From JAPOUP01 sp965201085 (GTDB taxonomy: Bacteria; Pseudomonadota; Alphaproteobacteria; Rhodobacterales; Rhodobacteraceae): a DNA stretch of 64,000 nt. Where the stretch lies: positions 248,001-312,000 of the forward strand of contig CBDAVS010000016.1 in the NCBI GenBank assembly GCA_965201085.1, written 5' to 3'. The notes under the pieces were generated by a model. It was not told the origin of the DNA and ran no database searches. It worked only from the letters and a program-made list of their open reading frames with translations. The translations under genes and the position numbers were made by a program. Below, in pieces: positions 47,887-55,810 of the stretch (position 1 is its first letter; each line of letters opens with the position of its first letter).

Positions 47887-48435
47887 ATGCTGAACCATCG
47901 CTTTATCCTCACATTGAGTGGCCTAACGATCGGCCTGGGGGCTTGGTACTATGTCGCCAGCCGCCCGCAGACTGTTCCACCACAGGAACCCCGGCCCTTC
48001 GTTTGGTCCGTTGAAATGAGCGACCTGACCCGAATTCAGGTAGACCTACCCAGGCACAACCAGTCCGTAGCCTTCAAGATAGGATCGGATCTCTATTGGT
48101 ACTTTACCGATCCGGATGGCCCGCAAGTTGACCTGAAGCGCTGGGGCGGCGGGATCCCCCTGCTCTTGAGCGGACCCGGTGCAAACCGCCTGATCGCAGA
48201 ATCCCCGACCCTAGGCGAGCTTGCGGCCTTTGGTCTCGACCTTCCGAGGATGGTTGTGCACCTGCAAGTGCAAGATGGCAACCGGTTGGAAATCTACTTT
48301 GGCGACGCGACACCCGACGGCGTGTCGTATTATACAAAACAGTCGCATCGCCCAGAGGTGTTTACAGTGGATGCGACCTGGTTTGCGGTTATCGAAAGAC
48401 TCGCGACCGAGCCACCTTACCCTCCTGCTGAGTAA
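47887..48435 (+). CDS. DUF4340-type protein, partner of the Gld-like ABC exporter
   Basis: The 182-residue protein has one N-terminal membrane helix (residues 6-24) and a beta-rich extracytoplasmic region with VEMSDLTRIQVDLPRHNQS and FGLDLPRMVVHLQVQDG. The typical order ATPase, permease-GldG, DUF4340 protein is preserved, with 6 bp spacing to the permease gene. The family usually has about 300 or more residues, so this is a short version. No enzymatic motif is visible. I infer that it is an accessory subunit of the exporter. Confidence 0.7.
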   Translation: MLNHRFILTLSGLTIGLGAWYYVASRPQTVPPQEPRPFVWSVEMSDLTRIQVDLPRHNQSVAFKIGSDLYWYFTDPDGPQVDLKRWGGGIPLLLSGPGANRLIAESPTLGELAAFGLDLPRMVVHLQVQDGNRLEIYFGDATPDGVSYYTKQSHRPEVFTVDATWFAVIERLATEPPYPPAE

Positions 48436-48447
48436 CGGCAGGCAAAC

Positions 48448-49329
48448 TTGACAACATCCAAAGGGAACCACAAGCTGAAAAGCGTCATGCCAGATCAAGA
48501 AGATAATGTCGTCCTGGACGTCCAGGATCTACAAACGCATTTCTACACCGATGATGGCGTCCTCAAGGCGGTTGACGGGCTGAACTACAAAGTCCGAAAA
48601 GGTGAGTTCGTGGCCCTTGTCGGCGAAAGCGGGTGCGGAAAAAGCGTCAGCGCTATGTCTGTGCTTCGACTTGTCCCCTATCCGCCCGGCGTGATCGCCG
48701 GGGGAAAGATATTGTTCAAGGGTGAAGATCTGTTGCAGGCATCGGAAGAGCGGATACGTGACATTCGCGGCAACCGAATCGCGATGGTATTCCAGGAACC
48801 AACAACTTCGCTTAACCCGGTCCTGTCAATCGGACGCCAAATTTCTGAATCTATTGAACTGCACCTCGGTTTGGAAAAAAAACGCGCGCACGAGGAAAGC
48901 GTTCGGCTTTTGGAATTGGTGGGTATACCGGACGCAAAGAAGCGGGTGTCGGATTATCCCTATCAATTTAGTGGCGGTATGCAGCAACGCATCATGATTG
49001 CGATGGCGCTAAGCTGCAATCCGGAATTGCTCATCGCTGACGAACCGACGACGTCACTGGATGTGACGGTGCAGGCCCAAATCATGGAAATCATCGCCAA
49101 ACTTCGCGATGATCTTGATACGGCAATTGTCTTCATCACGCACAATCTCGGCCTGGTGGCGCGCTATGCGGATCATGTGAATGTGATGTATGACGGCAAA
49201 CTCGTCGAGTCTGGCGCAACTGATCAAATATTCAGCGATCCCCAGCATGCCTACACAAAGAAATTGATGGCAGCGGTCCCGCGCCTGGACAAGCCCAAGG
49301 AATACCATTCGAGGACACATTCCGGCTGA
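48448..49329 (+). CDS. Peptide/opine-type ABC importer ATPase (OppD/DppD-like), short C-terminus
   Basis: The ATPase has Walker A GESGCGKSVSA, QEPTTSLNPVLSIGRQ, the signature FSGGMQQR, Walker B LLIADEPTTSLD and the H-loop THNLGLVARYADHV. The frame begins at TTG 48448. The ATG at 48487 (MPDQEDNVVLDVQDL) is an equally good start. It ends at AAVPRLDKPKEY plus a few residues, so it lacks the C-terminal oligopeptide-type (HPY) domain that the partner ATPase at 58494 has. The rest of a compatible importer is encoded at 58494-63466, 9-15 kb away, without an OppD gene of its own. The two parts likely form one transporter. Confidence 0.85.
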   Translation: MTTSKGNHKLKSVMPDQEDNVVLDVQDLQTHFYTDDGVLKAVDGLNYKVRKGEFVALVGESGCGKSVSAMSVLRLVPYPPGVIAGGKILFKGEDLLQASEERIRDIRGNRIAMVFQEPTTSLNPVLSIGRQISESIELHLGLEKKRAHEESVRLLELVGIPDAKKRVSDYPYQFSGGMQQRIMIAMALSCNPELLIADEPTTSLDVTVQAQIMEIIAKLRDDLDTAIVFITHNLGLVARYADHVNVMYDGKLVESGATDQIFSDPQHAYTKKLMAAVPRLDKPKEYHSRTHSG

Positions 49330-49380
49330 CCGGGTCCAAACAGCAACCCTGATCCGACCCAAATCCCCACGCGCTATCGG

Positions 49381-49754
49381 TCAATGGCTGTCGCGCGGCA
49401 AACCTTTCGTTTTCGCGACCTTTTGGTACTTTTGGGCTGGCTTCAGCACCATACCTTCAGCGAATTGACCGACAATCATTCGCAGAATTTCTTGCCACGG
49501 TGTTTGGCTTTCCGGGAACGCATAACCTCCAGCATCGTCAAGGGCATTGCGGCGGGCGGCAGGCTCGCGGTCATCGATCAGAATGTCTGCCTCACCCGTG
49601 CTGAGGTCGATGCGCACCTGATCGCCGTTTGTAGCAGCGCGAGTCCGCCTCCTGCGGCCGCTTCTGGCGGCACGTTCAATATCGAAGGAGATCCGGAAGT
49701 TCCCGACTGCCGCCCGTCACCAATACAGGGGCAGTTCGCGGACACCTTCCCTAA
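49381..49754 (-). pseudogene. IlvD/Edd-type sugar-acid dehydratase, fragment C (C-terminus)
   Basis: The fragment reads LREGVRELP, then in another frame CIGDGRQSGTSGSPSILN, then in a third VRIDLSTGEADILIDD, ending in the family C-terminus with FPESQTPWQEI and QTKGLPRDSH. One extra C in the CCCC run near 49721 and one missing G near 49640 cause the two shifts. The IS5 element with its TAA duplication interrupts it at 49752-49754. The C-terminal motifs fit the branch acting on aldonic acids (arabinonate/xylonate type) rather than anabolic IlvD. Confidence 0.8.
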
Positions 49755-50712
49755 GAGTTTGAATCATAAGTCACTGATATCATTAAACTATTGTTTTTCA
49801 TGGAGTTGACGCCCTCGCCACCCGCCTGAGCAGGAACCGGCAGGCGGCCAGCTGCGCCCATGCCAGCGAGTTCTCACTGAGCCTTTCGTAATCTTTCGAC
49901 AGGCGGCGGCACCGGCCCATCCAGGCGAAGGTCCGCTCCACCACCCAGCGGCGGTAGAGAACCGTGAACCCTTTGACATTCTTCGGTTTTTCGACGATCC
50001 TGATCACGTTCGACAACCCCATCCCCTCAAGCCGGTCCCGCAGCTTCGGACCCGCGTAGCCACCGTCGGCGAACAGCCTACACACCGTGGGCACCGTCTC
50101 CAGCAGCTTCGCGATCAGGTCCGGTGCGCCGTCCCGGTCCTGGATGTTGGCGGTGTGAACCGTCATGACGATCGGTGTGCCGTCGGCGTCCACGATCAGG
50201 TGCCTTTTCCTCCCCTTCACCTTCTTCCCGGCGTCGTAGCCGCGGGGCCCGCCGCTCTCCGTGGTCTTCACCGACTGGCTGTCGATCGAGGCGGCGGTCG
50301 GCTCCGCGGAGCGCCCCGAACACCGCCGCGCGAGGTCCCGGAGACGATGCACCAGACGCTCCAGGAGCCCGCTCCGCCGCCATGCGTAAAAATAGTTCTG
50401 GACGGTGGAAAACGGTGGATATCCAGAGGGTAACGCGCGCCACTGGCATCCCGTGGACAGGATATACCGGCCCGCGTCGAACACCGACCGAAGGTCGACC
50501 TCGCGCGGCCGTCCCATCCTTCCCTGCTTCGGCGGCATCGGCTCGATGATGGTCCATTCGGCGTCGGTCAGATCGTTTTGACTGTGGTCGTCCGGGCGCT
50601 TATGGAGCTGTTGGGTGGTCCTGTTCCAGGGCATGGCGATCTCCGGATTTGGTTGCTTTCACCAACCGGAATGCCACATCCTGCGGGACCACTCAACTTA
50701 TGGAACAAACTC
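49755..50712 (-). mobile_element. IS5-family insertion sequence, apparently intact
   Basis: Inverted ends are GAGTTTGAATCATAAGT at 49755 and GAGTTTGTTCCATAAGT on the other strand from 50712. The trinucleotide TAA is duplicated on both sides (49752-49754, 50713-50715), as expected for the IS1031 branch of IS5. Removing the element restores TELIREGVRELP in the dehydratase reading frame. The element is 958 bp. Confidence 0.9.
49798..50634 (-). CDS. IS5-family transposase
   Basis: The 278-residue DDE transposase is uninterrupted. Its N-terminal LTDAEWTIIEPMPPKQGRMG is typical. The catalytic residues are in ASIDSQSVKTTESGG (first D), RLFADGGYAGPKL (second D) and RWVVERTFAWMGRCRRL (E, with the YREK-like context). 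The gene fills nearly the whole element. Unlike most transposases in this window it retains all three acidic residues and may be active. Confidence 0.92.
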   Translation of the reverse strand: MPWNRTTQQLHKRPDDHSQNDLTDAEWTIIEPMPPKQGRMGRPREVDLRSVFDAGRYILSTGCQWRALPSGYPPFSTVQNYFYAWRRSGLLERLVHRLRDLARRCSGRSAEPTAASIDSQSVKTTESGGPRGYDAGKKVKGRKRHLIVDADGTPIVMTVHTANIQDRDGAPDLIAKLLETVPTVCRLFADGGYAGPKLRDRLEGMGLSNVIRIVEKPKNVKGFTVLYRRWVVERTFAWMGRCRRLSKDYERLSENSLAWAQLAACRFLLRRVARASTP

Positions 50713-50839
50713 TAATCAACTCCGTAGGTGGGCGCATATTGACGACTTCCGCCCCACCCGGATAACCGATCGGGCCAGTGCCGCGCATGAAAAGCAGGGT
50801 TGGATTATTGATTTCAACATCGGGATTGTCGATATTTTT
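50713..50839 (-). pseudogene. IlvD/Edd-type dehydratase, fragment B (middle)
   Basis: The fragment encodes IDNPDVEINNPTLLFMRGTG followed by PIGYPGGAEVVNMRPPTELI. These are the strongly conserved GPxGYPGxAEVVNMxPP blocks of the family. It is bounded by the IS5 duplication (50713-50715) and the IS1595 transposon duplication (50832-50839). It joins in frame to fragment A when the transposon and one duplication copy are removed. Confidence 0.85.
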
Positions 50840-50868
50840 GGGAATTATGTGGCAAAATCTGCAAAACC
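50840..50868 (+). repeat. Left terminal inverted repeat of the IS1595-family transposon
   Basis: The repeat starts GGGAATTATGTGGCAAAATC and pairs with 53993-54021. The only difference in 29 positions is G versus A at position 12. Confidence 0.92.
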
Positions 50869-50925
50869 CCTTGAAACCTGATTCCACTCAGTATATATTA
50901 ATCTGCAAGAGGACGGAGCTTCGTT

Positions 50926-51861
50926 ATGCCAAAGCCCAAGGGAACCGCCGAAACGATCAGCATCATCCAGTTGCTGGACATGTTCCCGGACAACGACGCA
51001 TGTTATGAGTGGCTGGAGGAAGTCCGCTGGAACGGAAAACCCACCTGCCCGCACTGCGGCGGATGCGAGCGAATCAGCAAACCGGCGAGCAAGCCGCATA
51101 CATACTGGTGCGGAGCATGCCGGAAGAACTTTACGGTGACGGTCGGAACCATCATGCATTCGACCAAGACTTCACTGCGCAACTGGGTGGTGGCCATCCA
51201 CAGCGTGATGACGGCCCGCAAGGGCGTCAGCGCCATGCAGCTATCCAAGGAACTTGGCGTCCAGTACAAGACCGCATGGTATATGATGCACCGCATCCGT
51301 GAGGCATGTGGAGGCGGTGAGTTCAAACTTGAGAATGTCATTGAGATGGACGAGGTCTATATCGGCGGCAAGGAAGCCAACAAGCACGCCGACAAGCGGT
51401 TGAACGCCGGTCGCGGAGCGGTTGGCAAAACCGCCGTGATTGGAGCCAAGGAACGGAACGGGCGGGTCATCGCCAGGCCCATCGAAAAGACGAACATGCA
51501 GACGGCGCGTAAGTTTGTCAAAACCAACGTTAGTTCCGGCGCGATCATCTACACGGATGAAGCGGGCATGTATAATGACCTGCCGTCAAACGTTGTCCAT
51601 GACAGTGTGAACCATAGCGCGAAAGAATATGTGCGTGGCGATGTTCACACGAACTCTATTGAAAGCGTCTGGGCGGTGTTGAAGCGGTCAGTTCACGGGA
51701 CCTGGCATCATGTATCAACCAAGCACCTGCACCGCTATGTGAACGAAGCGGCCATGCGTCTTAACGAGGGAAATGTGAAGATCGATACCATTGACCGGAT
51801 GCAGTCTCTGGTCAGGAACATCGAGGGAAAACGGATCAGATACGGGGAACTTGTGTCATGA
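50926..51861 (+). CDS. IS1595-family (ISXO2-like) transposase
   Basis: The 311-residue protein has an N-terminal zinc ribbon (CPHCGG and CGAC about 25 residues later), the signature VGTIMHSTKTSLRNWVVAI, and a DDE/DDN core. In the core, IEMDEVYIGGKE has the first aspartate, IIYTDEAGMYNDL the second, and IESVWAVLKRSVHGTWHHVS the last acidic block. It starts at ATG 50926, 86 bp inside the left repeat. It overlaps the next gene by 4 bp (ATGA), so passenger expression is coupled to transposase translation. Confidence 0.93.
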   Translation: MPKPKGTAETISIIQLLDMFPDNDACYEWLEEVRWNGKPTCPHCGGCERISKPASKPHTYWCGACRKNFTVTVGTIMHSTKTSLRNWVVAIHSVMTARKGVSAMQLSKELGVQYKTAWYMMHRIREACGGGEFKLENVIEMDEVYIGGKEANKHADKRLNAGRGAVGKTAVIGAKERNGRVIARPIEKTNMQTARKFVKTNVSSGAIIYTDEAGMYNDLPSNVVHDSVNHSAKEYVRGDVHTNSIESVWAVLKRSVHGTWHHVSTKHLHRYVNEAAMRLNEGNVKIDTIDRMQSLVRNIEGKRIRYGELVS

Positions 51862-52202
51862 CTTGCGAAACAAAAAATCCAATAGACGAGCCGGATTTTG
51901 ATTGGGTGGCAGCGCGCTCCAAATGCTCCGCAAAAGCAGTTTATGATGATCTTGAAAAAATTGTAACTCGAGATGTAGAAAGTTACAGGAATATTAAACC
52001 AGGCTTAAGAAGAGGCACGTTTGAATTTGAAACCGGTGGACGCATTGAGGTTTTAGGAAAAGACAAAAACAAAAACTCTCTTGGGACAATTTGCTTTGAG
52101 ATGAAAAACGATGCGATAAATGTTTCCCACGACGATAAGCCATTGTTTCGTGTCAGGATTCAATGGGATCGAAGAAGGGCGAAACGTCTCATGGTGGCTT
52201 AG
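51858..52202 (+). CDS. Unknown small protein, transposon passenger
   Basis: The 114-residue protein begins MTCETKNPIDEPDFDWVAAR and includes FEFETGGRIEVLGKDKNK. It is soluble-looking and charged, with no signal peptide or membrane helix. Its DNA is less GC-rich than its neighbours. The start overlaps the transposase stop. I do not recognise the family. Its position between transposase and methyltransferase genes suggests a role in transposition or in modification. Confidence 0.7.
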   Translation: MTCETKNPIDEPDFDWVAARSKCSAKAVYDDLEKIVTRDVESYRNIKPGLRRGTFEFETGGRIEVLGKDKNKNSLGTICFEMKNDAINVSHDDKPLFRVRIQWDRRRAKRLMVA

Positions 52203-52291
52203 GGCGACAAACTCTGCGTGATTGAGCAAAACAAACCCTGCAAGCTTTGGCAGATCAGCGAAGAAGCCCTTTATCCAATGATGTTCGGGGA

Positions 52292-53773
52292 ATGACCGCC
52301 AACTTCAGCAACCGGACCCTTTGGACTGGCGACAACCTTGACGTGATGCGCGGGATGAACGGCGCGTCGGTTGACCTGATCTACCTTGATCCGCCGTTCA
52401 ATTCCAAACGGGAATACTCAGCGCCCATCGGGAGCGAGGCGGCTGGTGCCGCCTTCAAGGACACATGGACGCTATCGGATGTCGATGAAGCGTGGCATGG
52501 CGAGATCGCGGATCGCCAGCCCGCCCTTTACGCTATCATAGATGCGGCAGGCCTCGCCCATGGCAAGGGCATGAAGTCCTACCTGATCATGATGGCCGTC
52601 CGGCTGCTGGAAATGCACCGTGTCCTGAAGCCGACCGGCAGCATTTACCTGCACTGCGACCCCACCGCGTCGCATTATCTCAAGATGCTCATGGACGCGG
52701 TGTTTGGGAAAGCGAATTTCAGAAGCGAGATCGTTTGGCGTCGAAGCAATGCCCATAACAAAACATCTCGGCAATACGGACCAATCCACGATACCGTGTT
52801 CTATTATACCAGAGGCAAGCATGCCACATTCCGGCTAGGGTTTCGTCCCTATGCAAAGGAATATGTCAGAAGAAGCTTTCCTTACGAAGACAGCCACGGT
52901 CGTTATCAGTCCAATGTTCTTACTGGCTCAGGAGTGCGGTCGGGAGAAAGTGGAGAAGAGTGGCGGTGTTACGACCCGACTCCACATGGGCGGCATTGGG
53001 CTGTAACTTCGAAGATTTTCAAGTTCATTGAGGTTGAGCCAAGTGCGAAACTTCATGATATCCTGGAAGCAATGGATCGCGCCGGTTTGATATTGCATCC
53101 GAAAAAGAAGACCGGACTTCCACGGTACAAGCAATATCTCGATGATTCTCTCGGCGTTCCGTATCAAGACGTTTGGGCTTTTCAGCCAGGAACGCAAAAT
53201 TCCTTGTGGAGTTCGAGTCAGGGCATTGATGAAGACGTAAAGTGGCTTGACGGTGAAAAGGAGCGCGTCGGTTATCCGACGCAGAAGCCGCTTGGTCTTC
53301 TGAATCGCATCATCACGGTCAGTTCCAATGAGGGTGACGTGGTGCTTGACCCATTCTGCGGCTGCGCGACGACACTGGTCGCCGCTGACCGCCTCAATCG
53401 CCGATGGGCTGGGATCGACCTATCGCCACTCGCCGCCAAGCTGGTCCTGAAACGGATCCGCGACGACAGGGGACCGCTGTTCGACGACGTGAGGCACAGG
53501 ACGGACATTCCCGTCAGAACGGACCTGGGAAAGCTACCGAACTACAGGACGCACAGGCACACACTATACGGGCAGCAGGAGGGCAGGTGCGCCGGTTGCC
53601 GGGTCCTTTTCCCCTTTAGGAACATGACGGTCGATCATATCGTTCCGCGCTCTAAAGGCGGTCAGGACAATATTGAGAACCTCCAGCTGCTGTGCGCCGC
53701 ATGCAACTCCACCAAGGGCGCGCAGACGCAGGAGAGGTTGATAACGATACTGAAAAGGGATGGAATAAGATGA
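52292..53773 (+). CDS. Beta-class DNA methyltransferase fused to an HNH endonuclease domain
   Basis: The methyltransferase domain has the catalytic motif IV DLIYLDPPFNSKREY near the N-terminus. The SAM-binding motif is far downstream (VVLDPFCGCATTLVAADRL), the order of beta-class N6-adenine/N4-cytosine enzymes, with a target-recognition region between them (about residues 140-330). The C-terminal 70 residues form a zinc-type HNH domain: CAGCRVLF, TVDHIVPRSKGGQDNIENLQ, and CAACNSTKG. The frame is open from TTG 52247, but ATG 52292 (MTANFSNRTLWTGDN) is the likelier start by homology. It could protect and cut at one site, or the HNH may be a DNA-binding relic. Confidence 0.88.
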   Translation: MTANFSNRTLWTGDNLDVMRGMNGASVDLIYLDPPFNSKREYSAPIGSEAAGAAFKDTWTLSDVDEAWHGEIADRQPALYAIIDAAGLAHGKGMKSYLIMMAVRLLEMHRVLKPTGSIYLHCDPTASHYLKMLMDAVFGKANFRSEIVWRRSNAHNKTSRQYGPIHDTVFYYTRGKHATFRLGFRPYAKEYVRRSFPYEDSHGRYQSNVLTGSGVRSGESGEEWRCYDPTPHGRHWAVTSKIFKFIEVEPSAKLHDILEAMDRAGLILHPKKKTGLPRYKQYLDDSLGVPYQDVWAFQPGTQNSLWSSSQGIDEDVKWLDGEKERVGYPTQKPLGLLNRIITVSSNEGDVVLDPFCGCATTLVAADRLNRRWAGIDLSPLAAKLVLKRIRDDRGPLFDDVRHRTDIPVRTDLGKLPNYRTHRHTLYGQQEGRCAGCRVLFPFRNMTVDHIVPRSKGGQDNIENLQLLCAACNSTKGAQTQERLITILKRDGIR

Positions 53774-53955
53774 CAGGGGAAAAGCCGGACATCAAGGCGT
53801 TCGCCGAAACGAAACGCGACCCCGTCGCCTTGGCTGATATGAAAGCGGCTATGCGTCAGATTATGTCGCGACCGGAAAAGCCTGAGCCCAAGAGCGAAAA
53901 CCGAACGCCCACAAAGGCCGAATTGAACCAGCGCTGGAAACTGACCCGCAGATAA
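53770..53955 (+). CDS. Small charged protein, last transposon passenger
   Basis: The 61-residue protein starts MTGEKPDIKAFAETKRDPVA and overlaps the methyltransferase stop by 4 bp (ATGA). It is highly charged (many K, R, E) with an MKAAMRQIMSRPEKPEPK segment. It has no recognised domain. The tight overlap suggests it is a genuine gene co-expressed with the methyltransferase-HNH protein, perhaps a partner or inhibitor. Confidence 0.6.
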   Translation: MTGEKPDIKAFAETKRDPVALADMKAAMRQIMSRPEKPEPKSENRTPTKAELNQRWKLTRR

Positions 53956-53992
53956 CCGACTGGTTTCATCGGTCATGCCGTCCTGATCAAGA

Positions 53993-54021
53993 GGTTTTGC
54001 AGATTTTGCTACATAATTCCC
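53993..54021 (-). repeat. Right terminal inverted repeat of the IS1595-family transposon
   Basis: Read on the minus strand it starts GGGAATTATGTAGCAAAATC, matching 28 of 29 positions of the left repeat. Confidence 0.92.
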
Positions 54022-54330
54022 ATATTTTTGAGGTGGTCTTCCGGTCCGTCGAACACCACAGCTTTACCTTCCAGCGCGTTTGGATCGTCAGGATCGGACA
54101 GATAGCGGGCCCGGAATTCATCCGAAATGACACTTGTCTTCATCACGGTCGATTCAAATAGATTGCCGCTGAGAACCACGAAGCCCGCGTTTTCCACCAA
54201 GGTTTTTTCTAAGCGGAACTTCACCTGGTTTTTGGTTCCCGTTTCCTGACAACTTACTGAAAAAATGATTTTCCCTGGCGTTTCCAATCTTGCTGGAAAT
54301 GTGTTGTAAGTACAATATCCAGTATTGGCC
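54022..54330 (-). pseudogene. IlvD/Edd-type dehydratase, fragment A (interrupted by transposon and IS mosaic)
   Basis: The fragment encodes AGFVVLSGNLFESTVMKTSV, then ISDEFRARYLSDPDDPNALE and GKAVVFDGPEDHLKN. These are family blocks preceding fragment B. The reading passes in frame through the duplicated ATATTTTT into fragment B (KN-IDNPDVE). Upstream of about 54330 the gene is replaced by an IS30/ISNCY mosaic, so the N-terminal half with the Fe-S ligands is lost. The residues nearest the break are less clearly family-like. Confidence 0.82.
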
Positions 54331-55718
54331 TCCCCGTGCCAGCCTGAAGTGCAACACCTTTGATGGTGGATGGCCACGCCGTTGGCGCAGCATATTGCGA
54401 ATCGGCCGGATAACGGCGACAGTTCCTGTGCGAACCATGGTAGAGTGTCATGCCCGAAGGCTACCGCCATCTGACCTTCGACGGGAGATGCCGGAATTAC
54501 GCTTTGAGGAAAAGCGGCCATCGCGGAACGGCTGTGGCGTGCCCCGTCCACGGTATCGCGGGAGATCCGTCGCAGCGGCGGCGGTCGGGGATAAAGGCAC
54601 AGGCAGGCGCAGGGGAAGGCCACAGAGCGGCGGAGCCCTCCGATGGCCGGTTCACCGACAGGCGCCCGGTCACGCGGCGGCGGAAAGCACGGTGCGCTCC
54701 CTCTCCCGCGGCATCAGGCCGAGGCGGTGGACGTCCGCGGCCGGAACCGCCAGCGCCACGGCGCCGGCGAAACCCTCCTTTCCGCGGTTCCGCACCCGTC
54801 GGGCCCGCGGCGCTCTAGGTTGTCGATGGCCGATTCGACGGTGGCGAAGGCGCGCCGCGCCGAGATCGACGAAACTCCGGGAGTGCCGGATCATCGGACC
54901 ACATCCGGGGGCCCATCGGCCATGTCAGGCACCGGGCTGGCCTGACCGGGAGACGCATCCCCGGGGGAGGGACGGTCGCCCGCCACGGGAAGGTGCGCTC
55001 GATATCCGGGCCCCACACCCGCTGGATCTCCAGGTGCAGGGCCGGAGCCCCGGCGTCCCCGTCTGCGTCCCGCACCGTTCGGTGATGCGGGGGGCATGAC
55101 GTGGACGTGGCGGTCCCGATGGTCGGGGAGGCGCGTGCGCGGTTCCCCGACCTGTCCGTCGTCAGCTTCGACCGGGGTTCCGCAGCCCCTCCGACCGGGA
55201 GACCCTCGACGGGATGCCGGAGCCGACGCGATGCCACGGAAAGGACGGCTGTCGAAGGCGGACCTGTCCGGGAAAGCGGCGAGGCGTTCCGCGGGGCCCG
55301 TCGGGCGCATGCCGCGGTGGAACCGGCCATCGACAGCCTTGGGCACAGGGGCCCGGACCGCGTCGGGGCCACGGAAAGGAGGGCTTCGCCGGCGCCGTGG
55401 CGCCGGCGGTTCCGGCCGCGGACGTCCACCGCCTCGGGCTTCCGCCGCGCGGGAGGGAGCGTCCCGTGCTCTCCGCCGCCGCATGACCGGGGCGCTCACC
55501 GGTAAAGCGGCCATCGGAAGGCCCCGCCGCGGCAGGGCCCGGACCGGTATGCCCGCCGGTCGGCGGAGGCTCGGACGTTCACTATATGTTCCACAATCCG
55601 AACGCCCCATCGAATCCTTCCAGGGCGCTCCGACGGATCCTGTCACGGTCCCGTATAGCCGAAATCCGCCGGTTGCCGGACGGTTCACGGAAAAACACGG
55701 GGTTTTCTGGCGGACACT
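54331..55718 (+). mobile_element. Mosaic of decayed IS30 and ISNCY pieces
   Basis: The left edge has an IS30-type end (CCTGAAGTGCAACACC) followed by MPEGYRHLTFDGRCRNYAL of an IS30 transposase. An inverted ISNCY 3' piece (about 54640-54840) follows, and then a plus-strand ISNCY piece with FPDLSVVSFDRG, MPRKGRLSKAD and HAAVEPAIDSL. It ends with the ISNCY terminal repeat TTTTCTGGCGGACAC at 55718. It is more diverged than other copies, yet keeps VE at the third catalytic position where copies A, C and D have GG. Confidence 0.65.
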
Positions 55719-55754
55719 AGGGCAAGGCGATTGACGAGTGAATGAGCTTGGAGT

Positions 55755-55778
55755 AGCTGGTCACAATTGCGACCAGCT
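55755..55778. promoter_or_regulatory. Inverted repeat upstream of the GntR gene
   Basis: AGCTGGTC and GACCAGCT form perfect 8-bp arms around an 8-bp spacer (ACAATTGC), ending 33 bp before the proposed GntR start. It is distinct from the 18-bp palindrome found elsewhere. It could be an autoregulatory operator or a small hairpin. It lies between the IS end at 55718 and the gene. Confidence 0.5.
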
Positions 55779-55810
55779 GTAACCCTGCTGTACAATTTGT
55801 GAGGATCTTC

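Larger units (their letters stand above)
50840..54021 (+). mobile_element. 3.18-kb IS1595-family transposon carrying a DNA methyltransferase-HNH gene
   Basis: Inverted repeats of 29 bp with one mismatch bound the element, both beginning GGGAATTATGT and containing GCAAAATCTGCAAAACC. The 8-bp ATATTTTT directly flanks both sides (50832-50839 and 54022-54029), the duplication size of IS1595. Inside are four plus-strand genes in a tight array: an ISXO2-type transposase, a small unknown protein, a beta-class methyltransferase fused to an HNH nuclease domain, and a 61-residue protein. All frames are intact and the target gene can be restored exactly, so the insertion is recent. Confidence 0.92.

Noticed and set aside
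50840..54021. Reading the methyltransferase-HNH gene as part of a host restriction-modification locus
   Set aside because: It is enclosed by matching inverted repeats and an 8-bp target duplication inside an otherwise continuous dehydratase gene, so it is transposon cargo.
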